Source: Porogramme epimiltina
Lineage: Eukaryota > Basidiomycota > Agaricomycetes > Polyporales > Polyporaceae
Assembly (NCBI GenBank): GCA_900155495.1
Contig: FTLJ01000930.1
Span: forward strand, 1 to 31,092
Direction of reading: 5' to 3'
DNA length: 31,092 nucleotides
Positions 12,156 through 24,455 of the stretch are shown piece after piece; positions within the stretch are counted from its first letter, which is position 1; each line of letters begins with the position of its first letter. The notes under the pieces are model-generated. The model had not been told where the DNA came from, ran no database searches, and saw only the letters and a list, made by a program, of their open reading frames with translations. The translations under genes and the position numbers were made by a program.

Positions 12156-12649
12156 ATGTCTTCCTACGTCGCGACCGATGACATCGTCGTACGTCCCCTC
12201 CTCGTCCCTTCCCTGCCTGCGCTCACCTAGTTACATTCTTTTCTCCTTCCGTCGCCAGCCTGGCGACATTGTGGCCGTCCAGCACGCCCACGGCCGGAGA
12301 GAGGGCCTCGTCGTCGGCTCCCACGTCGACTATGCCGTGCGTGCCTCGCCCTCCGCCGCTCCACCCGTTCCTGCCGCTGACATACGCGCGTGATCCCTCC
12401 CCCCGTCTCCCCACCCTCGTTCTCCTGCGCATCGCACGCAGGGCCGGCAAATCGTCGAGGTCCAGCTCGACCCCGGAGAGATCTACAACGCCTGGTGCGT
12501 CTCCCACCCCGCTCCCCCTTCCCCGTCCAAGTGCTCACGCCCCCCTTCCGCGCAGGTACCCCACCGTGACCCGCGTCCGCCGCACCGTGCAGTACCTCCC
12601 CGCTGCGCCCGTCCGCAAGCGCACCGTCGAGCGTCACATCTACTGGTGA
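12156..12649 (+). CDS. Small conserved-looking protein of 85 residues, function unknown
   Basis: Four exons at 12156-12188, 12259-12336, 12442-12494 and 12556-12649 join in frame to an 85-residue protein. It begins MSSYVATDDIVPGDIVAVQH and ends VRKRTVERHIYW. Every intron has a GT donor and a CAG acceptor, and no exon contains a stop, which makes a spurious gene unlikely. The alternation of short hydrophobic strands with turns (PGDIVAV, EGLVVGSHV, QIVEVQLDPGE, WYPTVTRVRRTVQYLP) suggests a small all-beta barrel such as an SH3- or Tudor-like fold. That is inference. The protein is basic at its C-terminus and has no signal peptide, transmembrane segment or Cys. The strong TATA promoter and CT-rich leader suggest high expression. 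I do not recognise a named family. Confidence 0.75.
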
Positions 12650-13610
12650 TCGCCCGCGCTCGTCACCCCCGACAGTTTCTCTGCCACGAACCCTCGCCCT
12701 CGCTGACGCTTGCTCGCTCGCTCGCTCACGCCACGACCGCACGACCGCCTTCCCCAGTGTAGTTGTAGCCCTCCGAAAGTTGCTCGTCCCGTTCTCGTGG
12801 TGTTGTACGTACATGATGTTAGGTCCCTAGCCAAGGCAAGCAGGACGGAAACACTCCCCCATCGTGGCCAGGGGCCAATCGATCTCTCCCGGACACCCAT
12901 CTCTCCCCACCTCTATTCTTGCATACAACCTCTCTGACTCTCTGTCCTCCCGTTCTCGCGCGCCCCGCATATGTATGTAGTTAGATACGCGTCAATTATC
13001 GCTTCACGGAACACAACAACAGCAGCGCACTCTACTGCAGCGCAGACGGGGCAGTCAGTGTGAGCCCGGGGTGCGCACAACGGAGCGGGGGGGGGGACCT
13101 CGAGAAGCGTCCGACGGGATGGGTCCACCCCCGAAAATCCGCGTGTTTGGACAGTCTGTTTGCACCCCGCCGCCGCTGTTTGCGCACCCCCGCGGTGTGC
13201 AAACCGACGAGCGCGCGCGTGCGCTCCTCGTATCGCCAAGCGGGCAGGTCCCGGTCGCCGCCAGGTCTCAGTCACGTTCGGATGGCGAGCGAATCGCTAA
13301 TCATATATTCCTCCGAGCGGGCGAGCGAGCAAGCGAAAACACACCGTGCATGTATGTATGTAGCTAAGCGGGGGTGGGAGGGCGGGCGGAGTCTGGAGAT
13401 GAGGCGGACAGCAGATATGGGGGAGACGACTAGGATGTGGGGTACAGTAGCAACAGGTAAGCCAAATACGGAATACAACGTCGCGCACGACAGCGCGCGG
13501 GCGGAAGAGCGGGGAGAAGGGAGGGAGGGGAGCCGAGCACGGGCGACGCCCGGGGCCTGGACCGTGCGCGGTGGGCCTGGCACACCGAGCGGAGAGCACC
13601 AAGCACGGTC
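12650..13610. other. Convergent intergenic region, no gene seen
   Basis: 961 bases between the stop of the 85-residue gene and the stop of the ubiquitin protease gene on the other strand. It should contain both 3' UTRs. It holds an uninterrupted run of ten G near 13087 and a short inverted pair of GCTTGCTCGC-type repeats near 12708-12725 and 13320-13335. TATGTATGTAG occurs on the plus strand at 12970 and 13352. No domain-like open frame is present. Confidence 0.6.
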
Positions 13611-16386
13611 CTACGCGCGCAGCGACGTCGCGGCGCTCCCGTTCCCCGTGGCGGGCCCGTCCGCGTGCGAGACCGAGCGTCGCGCCTTGCGGAGCCGCGC
13701 CGACTTGGACGGCGACGCGGGCGGCTGCGGCAGGGGCGAGCGCTGGCCGCCGTCGCCCGCGTGCGCGTGCGCGCCGGGCGGGGGGAGGTCGAGGTGCTGC
13801 GGCCGGTGCTGGCGCGGGTGCGCGTGGCCGTTTGGCGTGCTTGCCGCCGTCTTGGACGTCGCGGTCGAGCTCGTCGAGGTCGCGGTCATGGTCGACGCCG
13901 TCGTTGCAGTCGTCGCGGTGGAGGTGGTGGTGGCGGTAGTAGCGATGGTCGAAGAGGAGAAGCTCGTCATCGCCGATGCGTACGAGCTGGCACTCGTAGA
14001 ACGCTCCATGGGTGGTGCGGCTGGTCGTGTCGACTGGTGTGGCTGGTGTTGTTGTCGCGGCTGCGGCGACGGGGACGGTGGAAGCGGCTGTGGCTGCATT
14101 GCTGGCGTCGCCGACGCCGACGCCGAGACACGGCGCACCACTCGCGGGTCCATGTACTTCTCCCTGGTCGGGTCCCGGTCCCGCCGTTCCCTACTCTCCC
14201 GACGCGTGCGCGAGGACGAAGCGTCGCCATTCGGCGCCAGCCCCGACGAGGACGACGCGTGCGAGACGTCCTTCCCATGGCCCGACGAAGACGCCACGGG
14301 CTTCGCATCCTCCTTCGGCCGCACCGTCTCCTGCGACGCCCGCGGGTCCGCGCCGGGGACGCACGCCAGCGCGCGGGGCATGTGCACGCGCTCGTAGTAG
14401 AGCATGAACGCGCCCTGGCCCTCCTGCAGCACGCGCTCGATCCCGCACTCCTGCACCGCGTCGTCGCTGATCCGCAGCCACCCCCGCCCCGACCCCGGCG
14501 CCGGCGCCGGCGCCGGGCCCGTGCCGTACTCGTCGTCCCGCACGGGCCCGAGGGCGGCGCAGCGCGCGCAGTCGCACCCGAGCGGGCACGCGAGGCGCGG
14601 CGGGGCGAAGCGGCGCTCGCCCGCCGCGGGCGAGCGCGGCTTCCGCCGGAAGCAGACGTAGTGGCCGAACGAGTGCTGACCGTAGTGGCAGACGACGGCG
14701 GCGAGGCGGTAGAGGGTGCGCGGGACGGCGTAAGTGGCGGGCGTGGGTGTTGCCGCGCGCTGGAGCGGCACGGGGGGTGGCGGTGAGGAGATCGGAGCTG
14801 AGGGTTGGGTAGAGAGCTGTCCTGAGGTGGTGTAGGGTGTGAGGTCGAGCAGTTCGGGGAAGACTATGTGGCAGTTGTTTTTTGCGGCGTAGCTGCCATA
14901 GTGGACGGAGCGGTTGAGGTGGAGGGCGAGGACGGGAGGAGGCTATAAGGAGTGAGAGAGGGGAAGGATTAGGAAGAAGCAGGGAACTTACGCGGGCAAC
15001 CATAGATTGTTTCGTGGAAGCAGGACTGAAGACCTTCTCCAACTTCACACCCCTGATGTCCTCCTCTATCCGTCCCTCGTCCAGAGCAGCCTTGACTCGA
15101 GCCAAGAGCTTCCTACTGTCACGCGCCCGCTTCTTCTTGGAGGAAGAAGGGTCATTAGTGGCTTGAGACGCTTCTGTAAGTCTCTCGGCTTCTTGCTCGA
15201 GTTTGCGATATGTGGCGAGCATAGAGCATTTGCGGCAAATGCAGTCATTAAGAACTTCTAGTCTCGTATAGTCATCGAGACAGTCTTCTAATCGACATGC
15301 ATTCTATCGGATCATTAGCGGTGGAAAAACGAAGCGCTGAATTAGGAACACACCTTCATTCGGGGAACCGCTAATTGCCAGTTGTCAAACGGGAAGTGCA
15401 TCACGGCTTCGGTGTACCCGCACTGGACACAGCTGCGCCTGTTCGCAGTCAGACCGTCAAAAACGGTCTTGCTCACTTCGCGACTTGTCCTATCATCGCT
15501 CTGCGTCAACCCGCCTAGCCCTCTGTCCCTGCGGATCTCCCTCGCAACAGCTACAGCTTCGCTCTTGACGCACTCCGACAAGAGTTGAAAGAGCTCTTGG
15601 GCATCCTGGTGTTCTCGAGAGGAGAATAGGGAGTTGTGCTTTCCCGGGTTGTGATTTGAAAGGGCACTTATGATGTCGACGGGACGGAGAGCGCGGGAAG
15701 AGGCGGAGGGGGTATTGAGCGCTGAATAACAGTCAGCGACGAAGAACGAGCAGAGAATAATATAAGCAAAGACGAACTGTGTGTAAGGGCGCGCAGGGCG
15801 TCGATCACGGGAGTCGGGACGTCCAATTCCTCCGCCTTGCCATGGATCCTCTCCAGTTGCGGCTGGAGATATGCTAGCGACGCCATGGCCTGAACATGAG
15901 ATGAGGAGACAGGTGGGGAATAGAACCGATCAATGACGTACCTGCAGAGTTGAGTTCATGAAGCAATACGTCCCGGAAATGTTAACCAGCCCCGGATAGA
16001 ATCCATCGCTCTGCCCATCGTATGAGGTTTCTGGAGGCGATGTCACCTTGCATGTTCGTACTACATAAATGCGAGACCAGGGAAGACATACCCAAGCTCG
16101 AGGTCCGGCCGGCTGTATCATCGCGGGAACGGTTGTGTGCCTTTCTCCGAAGCTTTCGTGCCGACGTGCTGCCAGTAGACGACGTATCATTCCAGTTCCA
16201 AGGGAGGATACCGGCGAGAGCGTCGAAGACCATCAAGACAGCAGAGGCAATAGAGTGTCGGTGCGAGTTAATGAAGAGGATGAGGGTTGGGACGAGGATG
16301 AGAAAGACGAGAGGTGCAATTTGCTGGAAGGCAGGGTTTGCGAGGACGGCGTAGAGATAGTAGCGGAAGTCGTCGTGCGGCAGCAT
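13611..16386 (-). CDS. Ubiquitin-specific protease, membrane-anchored (Ubp16/USP30 type)
   Basis: Cysteine protease that removes ubiquitin. Exons in transcript order are 16386-16092, 16030-15942, 15889-15778, 15721-15354, 15303-14992 and 14942-13611; they sum to 835 residues. Residues 23-39 form a single hydrophobic helix (IAPLVFLILVPTLILFI) near the N-terminus. That is the layout of yeast Ubp16 and animal USP30, both mitochondrial outer-membrane enzymes, so the location is inferred by analogy. The Cys box is GLVNISGTYCFMNSTLQ with the nucleophile at residue 121. The finger subdomain has CVQC and CICRKC, a probable zinc ribbon. The His box is HSFGHYVCFRRK with His485, and the Asp is in WLRISDDAVQE (residues 551-552), followed by AFMLYYERV. 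An insert between the His and Asp boxes carries a Cys cluster (CPLGCDCARC). The last 250 residues or so are Ser/Thr/Pro-rich and low in complexity. Exon borders are inferred by hand. Confidence 0.9.
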
Positions 16387-16552
16387 TTAGCTCAGATATC
16401 CAGAGCCAGACGACATGGACGGTGACGGACGAGGCTGGTGGCAGAAGACGCGGCTCACCTGAGCTCTTGGCACCCCGTCCCGGCCCTGCCACCGGTGACG
16501 CAGACGTAAATCCCGCTCCCCCACGTGTTTCCAATGACGTGTCTTTTGGCAT

Positions 16553-16655
16553 GGCTACCTGGCGCAATGGTAGCGCGTTTGGCTTCGATCGCCGACGGCT
16601 CCGAACCCTCACATGAGGGACCAAAAGGTTGCAGGTTCGAGTCCTGCGGTGGTCA
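16553..16655 (+). tRNA. tRNA-Arg (anticodon TCG) with a 31-base intron
   Basis: The cloverleaf closes fully: acceptor stem 16553-16559 with 16648-16654 (including two G-T pairs), D arm GCGC/GCGC at 16562-16576, anticodon stem TTTGG (16578-16582) with CCAAA (16621-16625), T arm GCAGG/CCTGC with loop TTCGAGT, and discriminator A at 16655. The anticodon loop reads C-T-TCG-A, then an intron at 16589-16619 placed one base after the anticodon as is standard, then A. The intron contains CGA, able to pair with the anticodon as in typical pre-tRNAs. A run of six T at 16660-16665 terminates transcription. Mature length is 72 bases before CCA. It reads CGA arginine codons. The tRNA call is firm; the anticodon depends on the inferred intron border. 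Confidence 0.88.
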
Positions 16656-16659
16656 TACC

Positions 16660-16665
16660 TTTTTT
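16660..16665 (+). terminator. RNA polymerase III terminator of the tRNA gene
   Basis: Six consecutive T start four bases after the discriminator base of the tRNA gene, the usual stop signal for RNA polymerase III on the coding strand. Confidence 0.8.
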
Positions 16666-16754
16666 GTTTTCTCCTCAGCCCACTATACGGGCAATCACTA
16701 AAAGTATAAGTAAAGGGTTGCACGAGTTCTCGTCGCGGATTCCTAACGCATAGT

Positions 16755-16782
16755 CCAATCATTAGCCGACACAAGTATAAAT
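16755..16782 (+). promoter_or_regulatory. CCAAT and TATA elements upstream of CDC7
   Basis: CCAAT at 16755-16759 and TATAAAT at 16776-16782 lie in promoter-like order. If used, transcription would start near 16810. The first ATG after that point is at 17045, in frame with the kinase and 31 codons before the start I chose. The elements could instead be unused. Confidence 0.45.
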
Positions 16783-17137
16783 GCGTTCTGGGATGGAGAC
16801 CGGTAGACGCTGGTCCGGCAACCACCGACACGCGACGCGTTCGACGCCACACCGGCAACGCGTCTGTGGCTGCGTTGTTCGAGTCTTTGTTTAATTTATT
16901 CCGGGTTTCCTTCACCTTCCGCCCCGCCGCGTCCCGCCCCCACACCCCTGCCACTACACGTAACACTCGCTCTGGCTGCCCTCTTTTGTTCCTGAGGTCG
17001 TGTCAGCTTCGGCGGCGCGGCGCTTGGTTCGTCTTCTTGGATACATGGCCGCCACAGCTCTCCTCTCCTGTCATTCCTCCAACCCCCTCGAAGTCCCCTC
17101 GTCAGATTCACGTCACCGAGCCTTCCTCGGAATCCAC

Positions 17138-19357
<2,220 letters not shown>

Positions 19358-19813
19358 TACCTGTACTAAGCTAGATATCCCCGCGTTTGCTTGGAGTGCA
19401 AAAGCCGTACTCGACGAAAAGCAAATCCGTGTAATATTGATGTTTTGAAACTCATGCCTCGGATGAGCTATTTGACTCGCGCCTTGAAGGATAGGAAATA
19501 GCAACCCGTCGTCTCCGACGACACGTTCCATCTACTCTAGCAAGTTTTTGAAAACACCAGCTACGGCGTGAAAGATTTGAGTGTAATCTGCATGTAGAAA
19601 TATCAACAATCCGGGTGGTGCTCTGCAAAGTGGTTGTTTGGATCGGAGGCTGCTGCCAAACAAATGACCCAATCCGGAAGTCGGCTCCGGGTGGCAAATT
19701 CTCTCCACTCTAGCGCGGGGGCGCACTTACTCTGCATCATTTGGAACTCACTTGCATCTCCTCCGGCCGCCAATCCTTCGTGCACTCCCACTCATATCAA
19801 GGCCAGACGCGAC
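19358..19813. other. Intergenic region between CDC7 and RRP7
   Basis: 456 bases, AT-richer than the exons, expected to hold the CDC7 3' UTR and the RRP7 promoter. The RRP7 frame stays open upstream to about 19634 with in-frame ATGs, but the residues there (poly-aliphatic, Cys, Pro) do not look like Rrp7. I see no separate gene. Confidence 0.55.
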
Positions 19814-20963
19814 ATGAGTTCTACCTCGAAATCTGCAAAGAAGAAACAGACTGCTGGGCCGTCTACTAGCTCGTCCACCGCCCTCCCCACGACCATCTCT
19901 GGCTTCACTGTTCTTCCAATTGCCTACTCGCCGACCGTGATACACGTCCTTTATGTGCGCGCGCACTCAGCACCCAAGCATAAAGACTCAAAAGGGAAGC
20001 AAAGAGAAGAGCTCCCAGAAGGGCGCACGCTCTTCCTTGTGAACGTCCCCCCGGATGCTACGGAGCGCGAATTGACTGTCCTGTTCAAGTCGTCCGGAAC
20101 GGTGGAAAGAGTTGTGTTCAGCACAGACGGGGCCGGTGCGGTGCAACAAGATCCTATGGAAGGAGAAGAGGATAGCGAGGACGAGGAGGCGGATGAGGAA
20201 GCGGCGGAGGAGCAGGAGTCGGACGAGGAGGATGCCGAGGATGACGACGAGGGAGCACATTCGCGGCCAAAGAAGAAGCGGAAGGTCGAGGAGCCCAAAG
20301 CCCCCCAAATCGTTCCCCTTCCCTCCGTCCCCCTCCGCACGCTCCGGCGCACCGGACACACTGCCTACGTCGTTTTCCTCGACGCCTCCTCACTCGCGCG
20401 CGCGCTCAAGCCGCCGTCCAAGCCCTATACATGGCCCACGGACACGTCCGTACCGCGCGGCCTCGCGCACTACACCGCGCTATACGCGGCCGCGCGTCCA
20501 CCGCTCGACGTCGTGCGCGCGCACGCGGATTCGTGGATGGCCGCGTTCGAGCACGAGCAGGCGCAAAAGCGGCAGGAGAGCAAGTACCGCATGGGCGAGG
20601 CGGTCGTCGACGAGGACGGGTTCACGCTCGTCACCCGCGGCGGCGCGTACGGGAAAACGCTCGGCGGCGGGGTTGGGGTCGCGAGTAAGCGATTCGTGCG
20701 CGAGCAGGCTGCGGAGGGCGAGGGCGCCGGGGGCAAGCGCCACCGCAAGAAGAAGGACAAGAAGGAAAAGGAGGCGTTCTACGCGTTCCAGGTACACGAG
20801 AAAAAGCGGAAAGGTGCGTGCTTCGCATTGGTTGCTCCGCTGGAAGGTCCTGGGCCGTGGCTTATCTTGGGTTTCAGAGATCATCGACTTGAAAAAGAAA
20901 TTCGAGGAAGACAAGGAGAAGATAGAAAAGTTGAAGCAGTCGCGCAAGTTCAGGCCGTATTGA
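19814..20963 (+). CDS. RRP7: Ribosomal RNA-processing protein 7 (Rrp7)
   Basis: Nucleolar factor of the small-subunit processome, part of the UTP-C/CURI-linked group needed for 18S rRNA maturation. Exons 19814-20813 and 20878-20963 join in frame to 361 residues. The start MSSTSKSAKKKQ is followed by an Rrp7-type RRM-like domain (LPEGRTLFLVNVPPDATERELTVLF). It is interrupted by a long Glu/Asp-rich loop (about residues 115-155) with a basic PKKKRKVEE segment that resembles a nuclear localisation signal. The C-terminal Rrp7 block is diagnostic: EDGFTLVTRGG, then FYAFQVHEKKRKEIIDLKKKF, then KQSRKFRPY as the last residues. The single intron splits the EKKRK/EIIDL codon. In-frame ATGs exist upstream of 19814, but the protein there is not Rrp7-like. 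Confidence 0.94.
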
Positions 20964-22034
20964 ATGTAGGTCTATTTCTGCGCCTCTGAGACCCTTCACA
21001 ATGTGGCTGACGCCTATTCTTGTCAATGACAGAATCCTCTTCCCTGCACTTATAGTGTACTGCGGCACGTCATGGGTACTTCGATATGCATACTAGCGTT
21101 TGCCTGGCCCTTACTTCCCATGCGATAACCACGAATGTATGCGCGAAGGCACCGGCACTCGGTGCATCTGAATACCCAACACAGCCCTTACCCAGGACAA
21201 CCTGACATTCCCTCCATCGCACACGTGAGGGTAACCTAGATAGAGACGAAACTACGGTACATTTGTCAAGACAACGAGACCTACTTACCATTGACGTACT
21301 TGCTTCTCCACGCGAAGATTGATTAAAGCGGTGCATGCTTGGGCTCCCGGTCTTGGCTTCCTGAACCGCTTATACTAATCTACCCCGGAGTAGGGCGTCG
21401 TTGGTCGTCCAAGGTGACAGTACATTTCTCCTCCAGCACCTCGAGATCGCCGCTTTTTTGCCGCCTTCGGTGCGAGCTTCGTGGCAACGCAAGAGAAGTT
21501 TATCTCATCTCTATTTTCGCTCTTTCGCTCCCGCTCATATCCTACCACGCACACCATGTGTATCCGAACTCTATGATGAAGTCGTTCCCTGTTAGGAAGT
21601 CGTGCACGCAGGCTTTATCGAGGACCATTCAGCCACCATGATCCACCGAGGGGAGAGAAGTCGAGATCACTTGCAGATCATCCCGCGGCCACCTCGCCAC
21701 CACGGCCGAGATCAGGCTGCTGAGACACTATCCCCTAGTCAGCGTAGTGGACTGATGGCGTCCGCTTCCCAACCGAATTCTTGCGCCGCGGGCCTGAAGA
21801 ATCGGAATACGTTTACCATCTGATGCCTTTAATTTCACCCAGCCGTTTAGACGAGCCCCCGAATCCTCGCCAACTCGATCACTCCCCCGCCCCTTCCAGA
21901 GGCTTGTGTGCTCGAGTGCGCAGCTGCCGGTGCATGCCACCCTGACCCTCCTCCTCCCACTCAGGTCAAGAGCCTTCGCCGGTCCTGTGGTCTCCTCGTT
22001 CTCCGACTGGGGCCCGGCGCGGTGCTCTGGGATT
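20964..22034. other. Gene-poor stretch upstream of the DUF6533 gene
   Basis: 1,071 bases without a gene I can support. Open frames are short and have no domain-like pattern. The right part (about 21840-22030) should contain the promoter and leader of the membrane protein gene. A short spliced gene cannot be excluded by eye. Confidence 0.5.
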
Positions 22035-23947
22035 ATGCAGTGAGTATTTTATTTCCTCCGACCGCCTTCCCTGTGCAGAAGTCAAGCGCCCCTGATTTGC
22101 GCCCCTTCAAAAACGTCCGACTGACTTTACGCGTCGCGTTGCGCGGTGGCAGAGAGCCCGCCCATGGCTACTTCAAGGTCGATTCCCAGTTCTTGACCGA
22201 CCTCTTCGCCGTCCGGTGAGCACCTTATCCCACGTCGCGCTGCTGGCACGGCCTGACGCGATCTCCTTCTCCCCCCCTCGTTGCCCTCCCCCTAGCGTAA
22301 TCAGCCTCTCCGCCTACGTCCTGCTGCTTTGCGAGCTCTTTGCTACGATCCATGATGAGGTGCGCGTTCTTTCTTTCAGCGAACATCATCAACCTCCGAG
22401 CGCGCGCTCACCACGCCGGCGCAGGTCCGCTACATCTGGCCGACGCGCTGGTCAACGGTCAAGGTCATCTACCTCTACAACCGCTACTGGAACCTGGCTG
22501 TCCTGGCGGCAGCCAACGCGCAGATCCTCGGCATCTGGAGGGGCGACAGCCCGGAGGTGCGTGCTCTCGTTCGCCCCGTCCTCCGAGCGTCGTCGTTTGA
22601 GCGGGCGTGCGCAGTTCTGCTTCCGTGCGACGCTGGCGCTCTCCCTTCTCCAATTCTGGTCGTTCGCGGGGGTGCATGGTGCGTCCGGTTGCTTAGCCCT
22701 CTCTCGCGCGCGCTCCGGGTCCTCATGCGATGGTGATGACATAGTCCTGGTTCTGCTGCGCGCATGGTCGACGTGGGGCCGCCGCACGAAGGTCTGCATT
22801 GTCCTCGGCGCGATGTTTGTCGTGTACGCATCGATTTGTGTCGCGATCATCATATGGGGTGTTATCGTGGGCGGTGGTGAGTGTCGTCCATCTGGTCACA
22901 TACGGTGTCTTACGATGCATCATTAGTCAACGCATATCCGGGATCCGACATAGTAGGAACGTGCGTAGGACCTGTTCCGCGTAAGTCCATTTCCAGATTT
23001 GCTTCTCCGTCATGTGTTTTCTTACCATATCCTCATTGTCCAGCGTTATCTGTGAGCCGAACCGTTCTACCTCGGTCTGGATTCCGCTAACTTGTTCATG
23101 GCGAAGTGGTTGATTTGGGTCCCTGGGTGAGCGCACGTGCATCATAATCACTACAAACGTTACTTATATTTCCAATAGCTTGGTACTTGAAACGGCCGTT
23201 TTCATTCTGACCATGGTCTCGTTGCGCGAGTTTAACCGCGATCTCACATTAAACCGCCGGTCGCGCATCGTACGCATAATCACCCGCGATGGTGCGCCCT
23301 CCACAATCATTCGCCCCGCAAGTGCTCAACTCTGCTCTCAGGCATCCTCTACTTCGGCCTATGCGTGGCTACGAGCATCCTCAACATGGTCGTGTGGTCC
23401 ATATACGGAGACGTAAGCCCAACTCACGCTCGCGCGGCGCTCCACTTCACTCACCCCATGCCCCGTCTTCCCCCACTCCCAGCGACCGATCAACATGCTC
23501 GCGAACTCGCTCACCAACTGCCTCATCATCATCGCCGGCCAGCGGCTCGTGCTAGACCTCCGCCGCGTCTCCGGCCGGGGCACGCTCACCACGACGCGCG
23601 TGGGGCGCGAGGTCGACCGCGCGTTCGCCGCCCTCCGCGGCGCGTTCCGCACGCACGCCGCGGGGGAGGTCCCGCGCGCCCCGCGCCCGCCGAGCTCGAT
23701 CCGCTTCGCGCACAGCGACCTGGACCTCTCCGCGCTCCCCTCGCCTGCGAGCGCCCGCGCCGCGCCGCGCAGGGAGGCCAGCGACGGCACGACGTTGCGG
23801 GACGCCGGCGACGACGACAGGATGTACTCTGACGAGGACGAGGACGACGCGGCGCACGACGGCGATGCGGAGGCGATGGAGCTGGTGGTGCTCGGGCCGG
23901 GGCGAGAGCGTGGTTCGCCTATGCCATCTTCCCTCACGACGGTATGA
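22035..23947 (+). CDS. DUF6533-type multi-pass membrane protein
   Basis: Basidiomycete-specific predicted seven-helix membrane protein. The 11-exon model is 22035-22039, 22153-22215, 22296-22359, 22425-22556, 22615-22678, 22745-22876, 22927-22980, 23057-23126, 23179-23291, 23342-23412 and 23483-23947, giving 410 residues in frame. The DUF6533 mark is the SLSAYVLLLCELFATIHDE helix followed by VRYIWPTRWSTVKVIYLYNR. Further hydrophobic segments are at FCFRATLALSLLQFW, VCIVLGAMFVVYASICVAI, WLIWVPGLVLETAVFILTM, ILYFGLCVATSILNMVVW and NMLANSLTNCLIIIAGQRL. The cytoplasmic-type tail is polar with an Asp/Glu cluster. Two choices are weak: the five-base coding exon 1 (ATGCA, chosen because it gives MQEPAHGYF), and the GAG acceptor at 23056, needed to avoid a TGA. 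Function is unknown; a receptor or sensor role is only a structural guess. Confidence 0.8.
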
Positions 23948-24455
23948 TTTGGAGCATTCGTTAGATAGAAGATGCCCCCTCCTGTTGTAATTTTACTGTA
24001 CATCTCCGTCCCGGACGCCATATACGACACATCCGCGTATACACCAGTACACTACAGCTACATAGATACACACCAGGCCCGGCCCGGGCTGGCTATATGC
24101 TACATACTTGCTTTCGATCGCTAAAGAGTCAACTTGCTTTCGTGCGCCACACCACAGGACCGAATAGACTTCCCCTTCCATGCGCGATGTTGATTTTTGT
24201 GGGGTGATGCTCGAGAGTCGAAACAGAGCTTGTCCTCTCGATAGCGCCTCGCCGTCAATATGACCCTGCGGAGAACCAGAACGGCCCGACAACATCCACC
24301 GATGTGCGATTCGATCGTGCGTAAGTGCGGGTACAGCGTGCGGAGAGACAACAGGTCGAAGCGAGGAGGTGAGATCGTGATCTAATAGATAGATAGTATA
24401 CAGTGTGCAACACGCCATGCAACCTCCAGATTCCCAGACACCGCGCCCACGGCGT
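23948..24455. other. Convergent 3' intergenic region
   Basis: 508 bases between the stops of the DUF6533 gene and the WBP2-like gene on the opposite strand. It holds their 3' UTRs. No coding sequence, RNA gene or repeat is evident. Confidence 0.55.

Larger units (their letters stand above)
16387..17137. other. Intergenic region holding a tRNA gene and the CDC7 promoter
   Basis: 751 bases between the divergent start codons of the ubiquitin protease and CDC7. Besides the tRNA-Arg gene it contains CCAAT at 16755-16759 and TATAAAT at 16776-16782. A CT-rich leader before the kinase gene follows. No other coding sequence is supported. Confidence 0.65.

Noticed and set aside
12700..13340. Inverted GCTTGCTCGC-type repeats as a possible transposon end
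   Set aside because: The arms are short simple repeats (CTCG units), lie in 3' UTR sequence and flank no open frame.
13060..14397. Plus-strand open frame of about 445 codons opposite the ubiquitin protease tail
   Set aside because: It mirrors the Thr/Ser-rich repeats of the real gene as Val/Ala/Gly strings and has no family resemblance.
19634..19813. In-frame upstream extension of RRP7
   Set aside because: The added residues are not Rrp7-like, and the MSSTSKSAKKK start at 19814 fits the family better.
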